A program made the position numbers and the translations under genes. From Acerihabitans sp047324305 (lineage in GTDB: Bacteria > Pseudomonadota > Gammaproteobacteria > Enterobacterales > Enterobacteriaceae): a stretch of DNA of 64,000 nt. Under the pieces are notes generated by a model, which was not told the origin of the DNA, searched no databases, and worked only from the letters and a program-made list of their open reading frames with translations. This document shows positions 27,001-36,221 of the stretch, one piece after another. The stretch covers positions 806,001-870,000 of the forward strand of contig NZ_CP178740.1 of NCBI RefSeq assembly GCF_047324305.1, in the 5' to 3' direction. Each line of letters begins with the position of its first letter. The first letter of the stretch is position 1.

Positions 27001-27649
27001 TATCCGGCGGATTGCGCACCACCGGCGCCTCGCCCTGCATATAAGGCAGCAATTCAGCCAACAGTTTTTCCGGACCGTCCCATTCCTGGTGTATGGCCTG
27101 GGCGATGGCGTAAGGCAGCGGGTAGCAATGGCGGCGCCAAAAGTCGGCGCAGACCTGGCGTCTGAGCGCCGATTCGTCTTCCACCAGGGTTTGCTGGAAC
27201 AACATACCCGACTCAACGGTATTCTGGCCGAGCATGCGCTGGCAAAAGCCATGAATGGTATAAATCGCCGCTTCATCCATCTGCCGTTCGGCCGCCAGCA
27301 GTAAACGGGCGGCATGCTCCGTATCGGCGACCTGGGCCAGCAGTTCCTGAAACAGGTCGTCCTTGCCGGGTTCACTCAGGGAATGACCCCGCACGCAGGC
27401 CAGCCGCAGGCGGTGGATATTCTCCCGGATGCGTCCCCGCAGTTCCTCGGTGGCCGCCTCGGTAAAGGTCACCACCAGGATTTCTTCCACGCTGAGCGGG
27501 CGCTGATAAGCCGCCTGCTGGCCCAGCCCCAGCAGCAGGCGGAGATAAAGCGCCGCCAGCGTGTAGGTTTTCCCGGTACCCGCCGACGCCTCGATAAGGC
27601 TTGCGCCCTGCAACGGCAACGTCAGCGGATTAAGTATCTGCGCGGTCAA
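24083..27649 (-). CDS. recB: Exodeoxyribonuclease V beta subunit RecB
   Basis: An 1188-residue UvrD-type 3'-5' helicase joined to a C-terminal nuclease. Walker A is EASAGTGKTYT (20-30). The DEAD-like motif MIDEFQDTDPQQYRIF and the GLVLIGDPKQAIYAFRGAD motif follow, and TTVHKSKGLEFPLV is motif V/VI. The nuclease site shows DYKSN at 1083-1087 (Asp1083, Lys1085), matching the essential E. coli residues. RecB also loads RecA after Chi. The gene lies 15 nt after ptrA and overlaps recD by one base, in the order recC-ptrA-recB-recD. Confidence 0.97.
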   Translation of the reverse strand: MTAQILNPLTLPLQGASLIEASAGTGKTYTLAALYLRLLLGLGQQAAYQRPLSVEEILVVTFTEAATEELRGRIRENIHRLRLACVRGHSLSEPGKDDLFQELLAQVADTEHAARLLLAAERQMDEAAIYTIHGFCQRMLGQNTVESGMLFQQTLVEDESALRRQVCADFWRRHCYPLPYAIAQAIHQEWDGPEKLLAELLPYMQGEAPVVRNPPDKTESILARHERIIARIDALKRSWRQSAGLLPALVGDSGVDKRSYSSKNLPVWLDKMSAWAAAPTDDYAVPKELERFRQSVLRAKTIKGSPPEHALFDEIDRFFQEALTLRELIFVLALDEMRLALQLEKRRRGELGFDDLLSRFDEALRGEGGDALAQSVRARYPVAMIDEFQDTDPQQYRIFRRLYDGQPACGLVLIGDPKQAIYAFRGADIFTYMRARSEVSAHYTLGTNWRSSPPMIGAVNRLFQSLANPFIFQQIPFLPVAAAPENDALSLMVDQAPQPALRVWLLAGDGTGVSEYQHLMARQCAAAISDLLTAGRDGRAWLNGRKGREALQASDMTVLVRNRNEASLVRDALSALSIPAVYLSNRDSVYETPEARELLWLLQAILIPGQDNALRCALATSLMGLDAQDIDAVNHNGQAWDALVDEFAGYRQLWRQRGVLPMLRQVMIAHQIAENLLASVNGERRLTDLLHLAELLQEASAQLDNEHALVRWLALQIEQPNTQADNQQLRLESDRHLVRITTVHKSKGLEFPLVFLPFVADFRLQKRPLFHDRSDFQAWLDLAASEESLALAEEERLAEDLRLLYVALTRSIYQCCIGIAPLFRGSRAKNGDTDVHQSALGYLIQQGEPGDGAVLRARLEQLCAADIVLDVITQPQGRPWQPAVTARHSLAARRFQPRAQDNWRVTSYSGLQQHGGGPGLMELLPRLDVDAVGERRQDAEPELSPHTFARGASPGTFLHALFESLDFTRPLDEDWLSGQLAQNGISDIWRPVIGQWMDRVLNAPLGASGITLSRLAPGRKQAELQFYLPIDATVTAGALDMLCKRYDPLSARCPPLDFPQVRGMLKGFIDLVFCWQDRYYLLDYKSNWLGEDDAAYTPEAMAQAMAEHRYDLQYQLYTLALHRYLRHRLADYDYRRHFGGVFYLFLRGVAADNPGNGIFYCRPEPALIDGLDTLFSQGAAVTSEYKAI

Positions 27650-27664
27650 GGATGCTGTTTTCCT

Positions 27665-30559
27665 CTATTGATGAGCAAGCACGGGTAACGTCCTTTGCAG
27701 CGCCGAGGCGTTGGGATAAAGCTGCCAGCCCGCGGGCGCGGCATATTCCGCCGGAGCGTGGCCGTCGCCGCTGCCGCCAATCTGGGATAATAGCGCCAGC
27801 CCGGTCGGCGCAATTACCGCCTGATGGAAAAAATCAGCCAGCTGCGCGAGCGTCATCTGCCGCAGCGCCGCCACTACTTTAGCACGGGTATCGAAAGACA
27901 GGTTATCGCGCTCGATGTCATCGGTATATTGTCCCACTTCTTCGGCCAGCGTCTGCGGCTGCTGTAGCAATTGGCTGATAATGCCTTGCTTATACTGCTC
28001 GAAATCCGCGGGCGCCATAGCGCGCAGCCGCCGTTCCGCCTCGGGGAAAAACGCCTGGTAGCGCTGGTAAAGGTATGCGGGCTGCCGGGTGCCGCTTTGC
28101 AGCACAAAACCGATCCCGCCCTGGTCGCCGACAAATACTGGCACCATAAAAATCGCATATCCCAACTGTTCCTGGGTGCGCAACTGCTGGTAGAACCAGG
28201 ACTCCACGATTTGCGCCAGCATATAGCTATTGGCCATGCCCTGTATCCGGTCATAGCCGGCGGGGACATACGCCGCGGACAATGCCGCATCAGAACTGCC
28301 GCCCTGTTTTTGCATCACGGCCAGCTGCGGCCGGGTAATCTGCACTTTGTCGGCGCGCCGCCACTGCGTACCCGTCCAACCTATCTGTTTCTTCAGCTGT
28401 GCCGACAGTTCGGTGGCCTGCTGCGGCGTCATATTGCCCACCACCAGCATATCCAGCGCGGTGGGCTTGAACAGGGTTTCGCGGTAATCAATCACATCCT
28501 GTACCGTCATGCCGTCAATCAGGGCGCGCCGCTCATCCCGTTCCACATACGGCAGGGCCGACAACACTTTGACCGGGATCATCGCCTGCGCGTACGGCTT
28601 CTCTTTTTCCGTGCCGTCCAGCTGCTGGCGATACCAGCTTTTGGCCTGTAACAGCTGATCAACCGTCGGCGTAAAGGTGGCGTAACGCTCCACCAGGCTT
28701 AATACCAGTTGCGACAGGCGCTGGGTATAACCCGAGGCTTTAATGGTCAACCCGTCGTTTTCATAGGTGGAAAAGCTGATGCCGCCCACATAGGCCTGAT
28801 TGCTGAGCTCGGCCAGATCCTGGCTGGCGATATAATCGTTCAGGGAATAAAGCACCTGATTGCGGGCGGAAGCCATGACGGCGGGATTACGGAAATTGAG
28901 GGTGATATCCGCCCGCGGCACGTCGGCGAAATACCGGCTGGGCATATAACGCAGCCGCAGTCCCGGTTCGTCGATCAGCAGTTGCGGATAGGCCGGCGCC
29001 GCGGTGGCTTTGATTAATGAAAAATCGCTGGCGATATAGGGATTGAGCGCCGGCAGCGACAGCTGGATATGAGGCTGGGTCTGGCGCCATAACGTCAGCC
29101 GTTGCGCCGGGATTTTATCCACCTGGTAAGGCGCGTTGACAAAATAAGCGCTTTTGTTATGCGGCTCGTCCGGACTGATAAACCAGATGCGGGCCTTGTC
29201 CGGCGTCATGCCGTCCAGGCGCGCGGCGATGGCCTTGGGATCGTAGCGGTCCGCCACATAGGCGGAATCGAGCACGTGCTGTACCGGCACCCGCAGCATG
29301 GAGTCCACCAGCCATTCGATATAATCCATATTGCGGGTAATCACCGGGTAGCGGAAATCCTGTTCCAGCACATGGGCAATCTCATCGAAATATTGCCTCT
29401 GTATCCCTTGTTCGCGCAGGGTCTTCAGGTAACTGAAGATTGCCGCCACCACTTCATCCCGTTGCCTGAGCCCTTTATCGCTCAGGGACGTGGCGATGGC
29501 GAACACCCCGCCGTTGCGATCGACCATGGGATCGGCGCCCGCGTCTATGGCATCCGCCAGTCCCTGTTTCTGCAACCAGTCAGCCAGGGTGTTCGGACTG
29601 CGGTTGCCAATCAGGTAACTGATATAAGTATCGGTTTTACTGCGAAAAGCCTGGCTGTTATTGGTGATGGGAAACTCGATGCGCAGCATTTTCTGCGGCT
29701 GCACCGGCTGGTAGTGGATCAGGACGCCGGTCTGTTTTTTTGTCACCGCCGGTGCGGTAATCTTGGGCACCGTAGCGTGGCGGTTGGCCACGCGTCCGTA
29801 GGTGGCGGCCGCGATCCGCGCCAATTCGGGCAACGGCTGGTTGCCGTAGATCACCGCCACCATCAGGTTGGCGGAGTAATAACGATGATAAAACGCCTTC
29901 AGCGCCTGGTGCAGGTTGCTGCCCGGCTTATCGCGCAGGGTGTCGAGGTTGCCGCCGGAAAAACGCGAGCCGGGATGGGCGGGATTCATGGTTTCGGCGC
30001 GGATTTGCGCCATGCGTAAGCCGTCATTGGCGCGGGCCATGGTGAGTTCGGCATCGACCGCATGACGTTCTTTGTCGGCGTTGCCGGGATCGAGCAACGG
30101 CTCGGCGATGGCGTCCGCCAGGCGATCGATGGCTGGCTCCAGGGCGTTATTTTCCACCTCGAGGTAAAATGCGGTGCGGTAGGAGGCGGTGCTGGCGTTA
30201 TGATCGCCGCCGTGCTTTTTCAGGAATTCCGCCAGGTTTTCCGGCTGTGGGTATTTTTTCGACCCCATCAGGATCATATGTTCAAGATAGTGGGCCAGGC
30301 CCAACTGGTCATCCGGGTTCTCAAGCGATCCCACCGGCACCGCGAGGGCGGACAGCGACTTCACCGCCTGCTTATCGCTGACCAGCAATACCGTCATGCC
30401 GTTGGCCAGCCTGACGGCCTGGTACTGGCGTATGTCCTTGCTGCTCTTGCGGATGGTCTCCTTTATCGGCTGCCAGCCGGCGACATCCGCTACGGCAGGC
30501 GCAATGCCCAAACAACACAACACAGCACAACTGAACAATCCCACAACCAATCTACGCAT
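27665..30559 (-). CDS. ptrA: Protease III (pitrilysin) precursor
   Basis: A 964-residue periplasmic M16-family zinc metalloprotease that degrades small proteins such as insulin fragments. The signal peptide (about 1-24) ends at AVA-D. The inverted zinc motif HYLEH lies at 90-94, with the distal glutamate in HAVDAELTMARA some 75 residues later; the C-terminal half is the usual inactive M16 repeat. The ATG at 30559 has GGAGAG before it; an ATG 33 bases further upstream is rejected. The location between recC and recB is the same as in other enterobacteria, with no known functional link to recombination. Confidence 0.96.
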   Translation of the reverse strand: MRRLVVGLFSCAVLCCLGIAPAVADVAGWQPIKETIRKSSKDIRQYQAVRLANGMTVLLVSDKQAVKSLSALAVPVGSLENPDDQLGLAHYLEHMILMGSKKYPQPENLAEFLKKHGGDHNASTASYRTAFYLEVENNALEPAIDRLADAIAEPLLDPGNADKERHAVDAELTMARANDGLRMAQIRAETMNPAHPGSRFSGGNLDTLRDKPGSNLHQALKAFYHRYYSANLMVAVIYGNQPLPELARIAAATYGRVANRHATVPKITAPAVTKKQTGVLIHYQPVQPQKMLRIEFPITNNSQAFRSKTDTYISYLIGNRSPNTLADWLQKQGLADAIDAGADPMVDRNGGVFAIATSLSDKGLRQRDEVVAAIFSYLKTLREQGIQRQYFDEIAHVLEQDFRYPVITRNMDYIEWLVDSMLRVPVQHVLDSAYVADRYDPKAIAARLDGMTPDKARIWFISPDEPHNKSAYFVNAPYQVDKIPAQRLTLWRQTQPHIQLSLPALNPYIASDFSLIKATAAPAYPQLLIDEPGLRLRYMPSRYFADVPRADITLNFRNPAVMASARNQVLYSLNDYIASQDLAELSNQAYVGGISFSTYENDGLTIKASGYTQRLSQLVLSLVERYATFTPTVDQLLQAKSWYRQQLDGTEKEKPYAQAMIPVKVLSALPYVERDERRALIDGMTVQDVIDYRETLFKPTALDMLVVGNMTPQQATELSAQLKKQIGWTGTQWRRADKVQITRPQLAVMQKQGGSSDAALSAAYVPAGYDRIQGMANSYMLAQIVESWFYQQLRTQEQLGYAIFMVPVFVGDQGGIGFVLQSGTRQPAYLYQRYQAFFPEAERRLRAMAPADFEQYKQGIISQLLQQPQTLAEEVGQYTDDIERDNLSFDTRAKVVAALRQMTLAQLADFFHQAVIAPTGLALLSQIGGSGDGHAPAEYAAPAGWQLYPNASALQRTLPVLAHQ

Positions 30560-30641
30560 TCCACTCTCCAACAACCCTGAAGGGCCGGCCATGGCCTCTT
30601 CGCTTATTTCGCGATGTATTTACCGGCTATCGCCGGTGTTG

Positions 30642-33600
30642 TTAGCTTAACGTGCTTTTTTTCCCCCGTCGTGCCTTTTCGGCTTCCGCCAGATTGAGGC
30701 TGAACGGCGCCAGCAGGTAAGTTTGCGCCGCCTGGATAATCGCCTCGACATGCGGCGCGTTGAGTTGCCGCATCAGCCGCTGCAGGTAGGGGTCTTGTCC
30801 CTCGCCGGGCGTGTAGCCGTCCCCTTGCCAGGCCTGCATCAGCTTATCGCGCGCCTGGAGCTGGCAGGATTCCCCCCAATCAATGGCGCCCGTGTCGTGG
30901 TCGTAGCTTTGTGCCAGCCATGCGCCGCCGGCGCGGTGTAATAATAGCAGCGGCGTGCTCATGCCCTGGCCATAACCCGTCACCAGCGTCAGTAAAAACG
31001 CTTTCGCCTGCTCCGGCGCCAACGCGGCAAAACGCCACTGGCCCTTGGTGCCGTACATGCGGCTCTCCCCGCCGCCGCCCATGGCGCACCATGCCAGATG
31101 CTCCAGCCACAGCGCCATGCCGTCTTTCATCGATAAAACGCCCGGACGCCAGCGCAGCAAGCCGTCGCTCTGCGTCTGGGGCAGCCAGCCGCTCAGTTCG
31201 GCGTCGCCCAGCATCAGGCTTATCTCGATGCTTTGCGCCCCATCACGGCGTTGTTCGCGCACCGTTTCAGCCAGCAGGGCCATTTCATCGCGCTGTTTGG
31301 CCCAATACAGTTCGCCGAATGCGCCGTAGGGCAGGTATCCGGCCGCCCTGAAGGTACGGTAAAGCCGGTCGGGATCTTCCCCGGCGATAAGCGTATTAAG
31401 CAGTTGGTCGTTAAGCTGGTAGCGGTCCAGGCCTTCGACGACAAACGGCTCGTCGGCGGACAGCTCGGTTTCTTCCAGGCGGAAATAGACGCCCAGGCGC
31501 TGCTGGAAATAGGCGCGCACCGGGTGGCCGTAAAACCGTTTCAGCACGTCAAACGCCAGCAGGGTAACCGGCTGCGGGTCCAGCGGACGGGTAAACTCGG
31601 GATGGGGCTTGCCGCCCGCGCTGGCGGCGGGCAGCCACTCCGCGGCAAAACTTTGCTGTTCGGTATCCTTGATAAAATTCTCGGCGGCAAACGGCATGCG
31701 GCTGTGCCACTGGCACAGATGCGCGCTGACCCGGGCGGCGCTGGTGTCCACATCCACCGCCTCATCCCCCGGCAGGTAAAAACTCTGCGCGACATACTCG
31801 ATCAATTCGCTGACCAGCACCGACGGATAGCGTTGACTGTTATCCTGGATAGAACGGCCGATAAAACTGATGTAAAAACGCTGCTGGGCCGACAGCAATG
31901 CTTCCAGGAACAGGTAGCGGTCATCGTCGCGGCGACTGCGGTCGCCCCGTCTCGCCTGGCCGGCCATTAAATCGAACCCCAGCGGCGGCAGCGAACGCGG
32001 ATAGACGCCGTCGTTCATGCCCAGCAGGCACACAACCTTGAAAGGGATGGATCGCATGGGCATCAGCGTGCAAAAATTAATCGTGCCCGCCAGGAAGCGC
32101 TGGCTGACGCGCTGCTGATCCAGCCGGGCGGATAATTCGTCGCGCAGCAGCGTGATCGACAAGGGTTCGTCATAGGCAGCCTGCAGGCCGAATTGCAGGA
32201 TCTCCTGCCATTGGGTTTCCAGCAGGGCCAGCGCGGCTTCGGTCTCGCTGTCCGGCAGGAAAAAGTCCGCCGCCAGTTCCCGGCAACAGGGCAGCCATCC
32301 GGCCAGGTCGCGCGGTTCCCGCAGGATGTCCCGCCAGCGCCTGAGCTGCGCCAGCAATTCCGCCAGATGGCCCACCAGTTCCGCAATCAGCCCGCTTGAT
32401 TCGTCGTAAGGCAGAATACCGCGCCAGTCCCCGCTATGGCTGTCCATGGCGTACCCCAGCAGCATGCGCGTCAGTCCGAATTGCCAGGTATGCTGGCCGG
32501 TGGCGGGCAGCATCAGCTCGCGGATATTATCGTCGTCCAGGCCCCAGCGGATGCCCGACTCGGCGACCCATTGCCGCAGCAACTTCTGCCCGTCCTCGTT
32601 AATCGAAAAACGCGCCGCCACCGCCGGCACCTCAAGCAGCGCCAGCACCTGTTCGGCGGCGAAGCGGCTTTGCGGCAGCTCCAGCAAGGACAAAAACGCC
32701 GGCAGCGCCGGATGGATATGGCGCGCGCGCCGGTCGGAAATGGCAAACGGCAGATAGCGCCCGCTGCCGGCATGACCGAATACCGCCTGGATCGCGGGCG
32801 TATAACGATCGATATCCGCCACCATGACGATAATGTCGCGGGGCGACAGGCTGGGATCGTCGCCGATCATCGCCAGCAGCCGATCGTGCAGCACTTCCAC
32901 CTCGCGCTGCGGACTGTGGCAGACATGCAGGCTGAGGGAACGATCGGAGGGCTGCAGCAGCCGTTTTGTCCGGCTGTTCTCCAGCGTCTCGCGGGTCATG
33001 CCGACCACGGCATGATCTTCCAGTTCCAGTATGTCGCGCTGCAGGGTGGATAGCAGGCCGTCGTCCGGCGGGTCGACAAAGGCGTCCACTTCCTGGACGC
33101 CCTCCAGCTGGGCCAGCAGATACAGGTTATCGCGGCCCAGTTTACCCCAGGAGGCCAGCAGAGGATTGCCGACCTGCTGTTCTCCCGCGTCGTTGAACAG
33201 CGCCCCGGCTTCCGCCGGCCGGCGGAAAAGGCCCTGTTCCCGTGGCTCCTGGTAATGGGTGCGTTTGCGGTTTTGCAACTTGGCCAGGAAGGCGTAATCG
33301 CGGATATCGCCCCAATAATAGCGGCAAGGGTTGGTGAAAAGCAGATGAATGTCGATATGGCGCCCCAGCGCCTGCAACGCCTGTAAATAGGTGGGGGGCA
33401 AGGCGGAAATGCCGCAGATAAATACGCGTTCGGGCAGGCCCGGCGGACATTCGGCCGCCTCTTCCAGCGTCTGGATAAATCGGGCGTAGAGGTTGGCGCG
33501 ATGCCAGGGAGATTGCCCGGCCCGGTCGGTGAACGCCACCAGTTCCCGCCACAGCGGGGCTTGCCAGGACTGGGCGTCGCCCAGGTCCGGCACCGGCTCT

Positions 33601-34055
33601 GCGCGCTGCCAGCGCTCCAGCCAGTCCGGCCTGAAGACCAGGTATTGATCGAAAAGATCCGCGATACGGGCGGCAAACTGGAAACATTTACGCCGGTCGC
33701 CGTCATCCTTAAGGTACTGGCAGATCACCTCGAACCCGGGCTGCTGGCACAGCTTTGGCAGCAATGCCATCAGTTTCCAGGTCATGGCATCCTTGGAGAA
33801 CGCGCTCTCCTGCGGGATATCCGGCAATACGCGGGTGAACATTTGCCAGATAAAGCTTGCCGGCAAGGGAAATTCGATATTGGCGGCAATGCCGAACCGC
33901 GCCGCCAGCGCCATCTGCATCCATTGGGCCATGCCGGAGCTTTGCACCAGGATCACCTCCGGCTGGAACGGATCGCGCAGCGGACGCCCCTCGATCAGCG
34001 CGGCGGCCAGCGCTTTAAGCAAATCCAGCTGGTTTGAATGGTACACCGTAAACAT
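30642..34055 (-). CDS. recC: Exodeoxyribonuclease V gamma subunit RecC
   Basis: An 1137-residue subunit that splits the DNA strands in RecBCD and scans the 3' strand for Chi with an inactive helicase-like fold. Landmarks are VYHSNQLDLLKALAA at the start, LVQSSGMAQWMQMALAARFGI near 45-65, FPLPASFIWQMF near 70, and the vestigial helicase segment ERVFICGISALPP near 220. The ATG at 34055, after GGGGGCGG, gives the conserved beginning; an ATG eight codons earlier is not supported. The 79 bp to ppdC suggest it may be read from the ppd promoter as well as its own. Confidence 0.95.
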   Translation of the reverse strand: MFTVYHSNQLDLLKALAAALIEGRPLRDPFQPEVILVQSSGMAQWMQMALAARFGIAANIEFPLPASFIWQMFTRVLPDIPQESAFSKDAMTWKLMALLPKLCQQPGFEVICQYLKDDGDRRKCFQFAARIADLFDQYLVFRPDWLERWQRAEPVPDLGDAQSWQAPLWRELVAFTDRAGQSPWHRANLYARFIQTLEEAAECPPGLPERVFICGISALPPTYLQALQALGRHIDIHLLFTNPCRYYWGDIRDYAFLAKLQNRKRTHYQEPREQGLFRRPAEAGALFNDAGEQQVGNPLLASWGKLGRDNLYLLAQLEGVQEVDAFVDPPDDGLLSTLQRDILELEDHAVVGMTRETLENSRTKRLLQPSDRSLSLHVCHSPQREVEVLHDRLLAMIGDDPSLSPRDIIVMVADIDRYTPAIQAVFGHAGSGRYLPFAISDRRARHIHPALPAFLSLLELPQSRFAAEQVLALLEVPAVAARFSINEDGQKLLRQWVAESGIRWGLDDDNIRELMLPATGQHTWQFGLTRMLLGYAMDSHSGDWRGILPYDESSGLIAELVGHLAELLAQLRRWRDILREPRDLAGWLPCCRELAADFFLPDSETEAALALLETQWQEILQFGLQAAYDEPLSITLLRDELSARLDQQRVSQRFLAGTINFCTLMPMRSIPFKVVCLLGMNDGVYPRSLPPLGFDLMAGQARRGDRSRRDDDRYLFLEALLSAQQRFYISFIGRSIQDNSQRYPSVLVSELIEYVAQSFYLPGDEAVDVDTSAARVSAHLCQWHSRMPFAAENFIKDTEQQSFAAEWLPAASAGGKPHPEFTRPLDPQPVTLLAFDVLKRFYGHPVRAYFQQRLGVYFRLEETELSADEPFVVEGLDRYQLNDQLLNTLIAGEDPDRLYRTFRAAGYLPYGAFGELYWAKQRDEMALLAETVREQRRDGAQSIEISLMLGDAELSGWLPQTQSDGLLRWRPGVLSMKDGMALWLEHLAWCAMGGGGESRMYGTKGQWRFAALAPEQAKAFLLTLVTGYGQGMSTPLLLLHRAGGAWLAQSYDHDTGAIDWGESCQLQARDKLMQAWQGDGYTPGEGQDPYLQRLMRQLNAPHVEAIIQAAQTYLLAPFSLNLAEAEKARRGKKSTLS

Positions 34056-34134
34056 GCCGCCCCCTTTCGCCTGACCCAACGGGTGTTACTCATGCCGACA
34101 CTCTAGCGGTATTCGCGCTGAAAACAAGCGTTGA

Positions 34135-34524
34135 TCACCCGCCATCGACGGTATCACCCCCACGTCGCTTCGCATCCACGGGCAAACAAAACCATTCGCA
34201 CAGCGTTGCCCGTTGCCCGCGCGCGGTTGCGACCCCGGCACTGACCCGCGTACAGCCGCCGGCCAGCGGCTGTACGACGATATCGAGCCGCCAACCGGCG
34301 GGCAGGTCCATGCTGTCAGCCAGCCTGTCCCGCAGGCTTGGCAGGCGATATCCTTCCAACGCCTGGTGGCTGAGCGTCAACGCCTGGCGGTACTGGCGCA
34401 CATCCTCCTGCCGGTTCGCCAGCCGCTGCAGATAGTGCAGCATAAACAGCGCCACCAGCGAAAACAACAGTACCGCCATTAATGCTTCCGGCATGCCGTG
34501 CCCCCGCTGATGATAGCTTTTCAT
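34135..34524 (-). CDS. ppdC: Prepilin peptidase-dependent protein PpdC
   Basis: A 129-residue minor pseudopilin. A short basic leader MKSYHQRGHG precedes MPEALMAVLLFSLVALFML, in which the usual glutamate at +5 after the glycine marks a type IV prepilin cleavage site for PpdD-processing peptidase. The C-terminal part has two cysteines (GGCTRVS and TLCEWFC), as in minor pilins. The ATG at 34524 has GAGGTG before it; the frame is open much further upstream but reads antisense-like sequence. It is the last of the ppdA-ppdB-ygdB-ppdC cluster. Role: probable priming of type IV pilus or type II-like filament assembly. Confidence 0.85.
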   Translation of the reverse strand: MKSYHQRGHGMPEALMAVLLFSLVALFMLHYLQRLANRQEDVRQYRQALTLSHQALEGYRLPSLRDRLADSMDLPAGWRLDIVVQPLAGGCTRVSAGVATARGQRATLCEWFCLPVDAKRRGGDTVDGG

Positions 34525-34541
34525 TACACCTCGCAAAGGAT

Positions 34542-34967
34542 TCAGCCCGGGTGGTAGTCCAGCCAGCCCGCGGGCAGCGGCGTCAGACGCCATGATGTTG
34601 CGCCGTCCCCCAACTGCCCCGCAGGGCGCATCGCCACCACGCGGTACAGATACACCGGTTCGGCTACACCATCGCCGTGGCCGCGCAGTATCCATCTGCC
34701 GCCCGCCCCCGCCAGCAGGCAGGCCTGGAAATTTCCGCCCGGCGGCCGCAGGCATTGCCCGTCCTCCCCCCGCCAGCACTGGCCGGTTCCCCACGACAGC
34801 GCGGATTCGGCCTGATGAAAAGCGCTCAGGTAATGCTGTTCATCGGCAATCAACGCCAGGGAAGCATCCATAAAACGCTGCCACGCCGCCAGAGCCGCCA
34901 TGCCGGTAAACAATACGGCCAGCAGCGCCGCCAGGGAACCGCCGCCCCGCTGCGATTGAGTATTCAT
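34542..34967 (-). CDS. ygdB: YgdB pseudopilin-like protein (DUF2509)
   Basis: A 141-residue protein with an N-terminal start QRGGGSLAALLAVLFTGMAALA that acts like a prepilin stem helix, though the glycine-glutamate rule is not obeyed (no Glu at +5). The remainder has paired cysteines (GQCWRGEDGQC and QACLL). Equivalent proteins in other pilus systems are GspK/PilX-like tip components. It overlaps the ppdB stop codon by 4 bp and is followed by ppdC after 17 bp. Identification rests on position and on the YgdB-like sequence. Confidence 0.8.
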   Translation of the reverse strand: MNTQSQRGGGSLAALLAVLFTGMAALAAWQRFMDASLALIADEQHYLSAFHQAESALSWGTGQCWRGEDGQCLRPPGGNFQACLLAGAGGRWILRGHGDGVAEPVYLYRVVAMRPAGQLGDGATSWRLTPLPAGWLDYHPG

Positions 34968-35533
34968 CCATTACGCCCGACAACGATCCGGCTGGTCCGA
35001 TAGCCGCCGCCGGGACGATCGCTTTGCACGCCGCACAGCGTGATCCGCCAGGCATGCGCCGCCACCGGTTCAAACCTGAGCCGAGTTATCCGCACCTGCC
35101 GGGGATCGTGCATATTGGCCCAGCCCGCCTCATCGCAATGCCTGACGCCGCGCTGGGTTTCCAAGGCGCCGCGATGCAAACGGTAGCCGAAGGTATCGTT
35201 GACGACGCGGCCGCCCGGCGTTCTGGCCCCGGTTGGATAAAAGGCGTAACTGACAATCAGGCAGGAATTTTCACGCTCGCCGCGTCGCTGCCCCAGCACG
35301 ACGCCGGACCGTGCGCAGGGCGGCCGGCAATGACCGGCGCGGCGCAAATCTTTTTCCATGGCCAGCAGGCTGTAATCAATCTGCCGAACCAGCCTGGCCT
35401 GTTGTATGCCGCCGTGGCTGAGGCGATGCAATAGCGGCAACAGCCGCAGGCCGGCCAGCAGCAGCAGGGACACCACCGCCAGGGCGCCCAGGGTTTCCGC
35501 CAGGCCCGCCCCCCGCTGCGCCCGGTTTAGCAC
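34964..35533 (-). CDS. ppdB: Prepilin peptidase-dependent protein PpdB
   Basis: A 189-residue minor pseudopilin of PilW/GspJ type. The leader ends RG, followed by AGLAETLGALAVVSLLLLAG, with glutamate at +5, which is a good prepilin peptidase site. It is rich in basic residues after the stem and has cysteines at AGHCRPPC and LCGVQ. I prefer the GTG at 35533, which overlaps the ppdA stop and has GGGGA eight bases upstream, over an ATG at 35569 that would lie inside ppdA and give an unusually long leader. Together with PpdA, YgdB and PpdC it probably forms the tip complex of a type IV pilus-like filament. Confidence 0.8.
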   Translation of the reverse strand: MLNRAQRGAGLAETLGALAVVSLLLLAGLRLLPLLHRLSHGGIQQARLVRQIDYSLLAMEKDLRRAGHCRPPCARSGVVLGQRRGERENSCLIVSYAFYPTGARTPGGRVVNDTFGYRLHRGALETQRGVRHCDEAGWANMHDPRQVRITRLRFEPVAAHAWRITLCGVQSDRPGGGYRTSRIVVGRNG

Positions 35534-36024
35534 GGCCCGATCCCCGCCCAGCGGCCGTGTTCGCTGCACACCCTGACCCGCCCCTTGCCAGACAGGATAA
35601 CCCTGATCCTGCCCGCCGGGTTACTGAGCGTCAGGTGGGCCGGCGTGGCGGTATTGCGCAGCCCCGCCAGGATAAGGTAGCCGGGCGTGGAAATTTCCAG
35701 CCGGATACTCCCGGCGGACGCCTGCCGCCGCAAGGTCATTGCCGACGCCGGCATAGGGTGCGCCTGCGCGTCCCCACGCGCCTCCAGCGACCAGTCCAGG
35801 CCGGTTCGCACCCTGATGCGATAATGATGATTGCCCCAGGCGGCCCGGCACTGTAAACGCTGCATGAAATCCGCTATCTGGCGCGCCGCGTGTTCGAGCT
35901 GGGATTTATGCTGGTAATGCCGCCAGACAAACGTGCCCGACAGCGCCAGCATCGCCGTCAAGGCCAGCACCAGCATCATTTCAATCAGGGTATAGCCCCG
36001 CTGTGACAGGTTGGGAATTTTCAT
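35527..36024 (-). CDS. ppdA: Prepilin peptidase-dependent protein PpdA
   Basis: A 165-residue minor pseudopilin of GspH/FimT type. The leader MKIPNLSQRG is followed by YTLIEMMLVLALTAMLAL, where glutamate at +5 is preceded by the family Y/F-T-L-I. The ATG at 36024 is the only one giving a short leader; upstream in-frame codons to 36147 are not conserved. Two cysteines (LQCRAAWG and VCSEHG) probably form a disulphide. It is the first gene of the ppdABC-ygdB cluster, downstream of thyA as in E. coli. Confidence 0.85.
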   Translation of the reverse strand: MKIPNLSQRGYTLIEMMLVLALTAMLALSGTFVWRHYQHKSQLEHAARQIADFMQRLQCRAAWGNHHYRIRVRTGLDWSLEARGDAQAHPMPASAMTLRRQASAGSIRLEISTPGYLILAGLRNTATPAHLTLSNPAGRIRVILSGKGRVRVCSEHGRWAGIGPC

Positions 36025-36173
36025 GCACCGCAGGATAGCGGCTATCCATCCCGCCGCGCTACCGGGTAAGACGCAAAGTGCGACGGGCTGTCGCATGGAT
36101 TTAGGGGAGAGGTGCAAACAGACAAAATATTGCGGGGAGCATAACAAAACTATGGCGCCCCACGGCGCGGCAG

Positions 36174-36213
36174 GCCCGTTAACCTCCCTTGCAAAGCAGA
36201 CGTGTTAACGGGC
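36174..36213 (-). terminator. Stem-loop downstream of thyA
   Basis: GCCCGTTAAC (36174-36183) and GTTAACGGGC (36204-36213) are perfect 10-bp inverted repeats with a 20-nt loop, starting 9 bp after the thyA stop. There is no T run, so it may stabilise the transcript end rather than terminate it. Confidence 0.4.
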
Positions 36214-36221
36214 GCGCAATA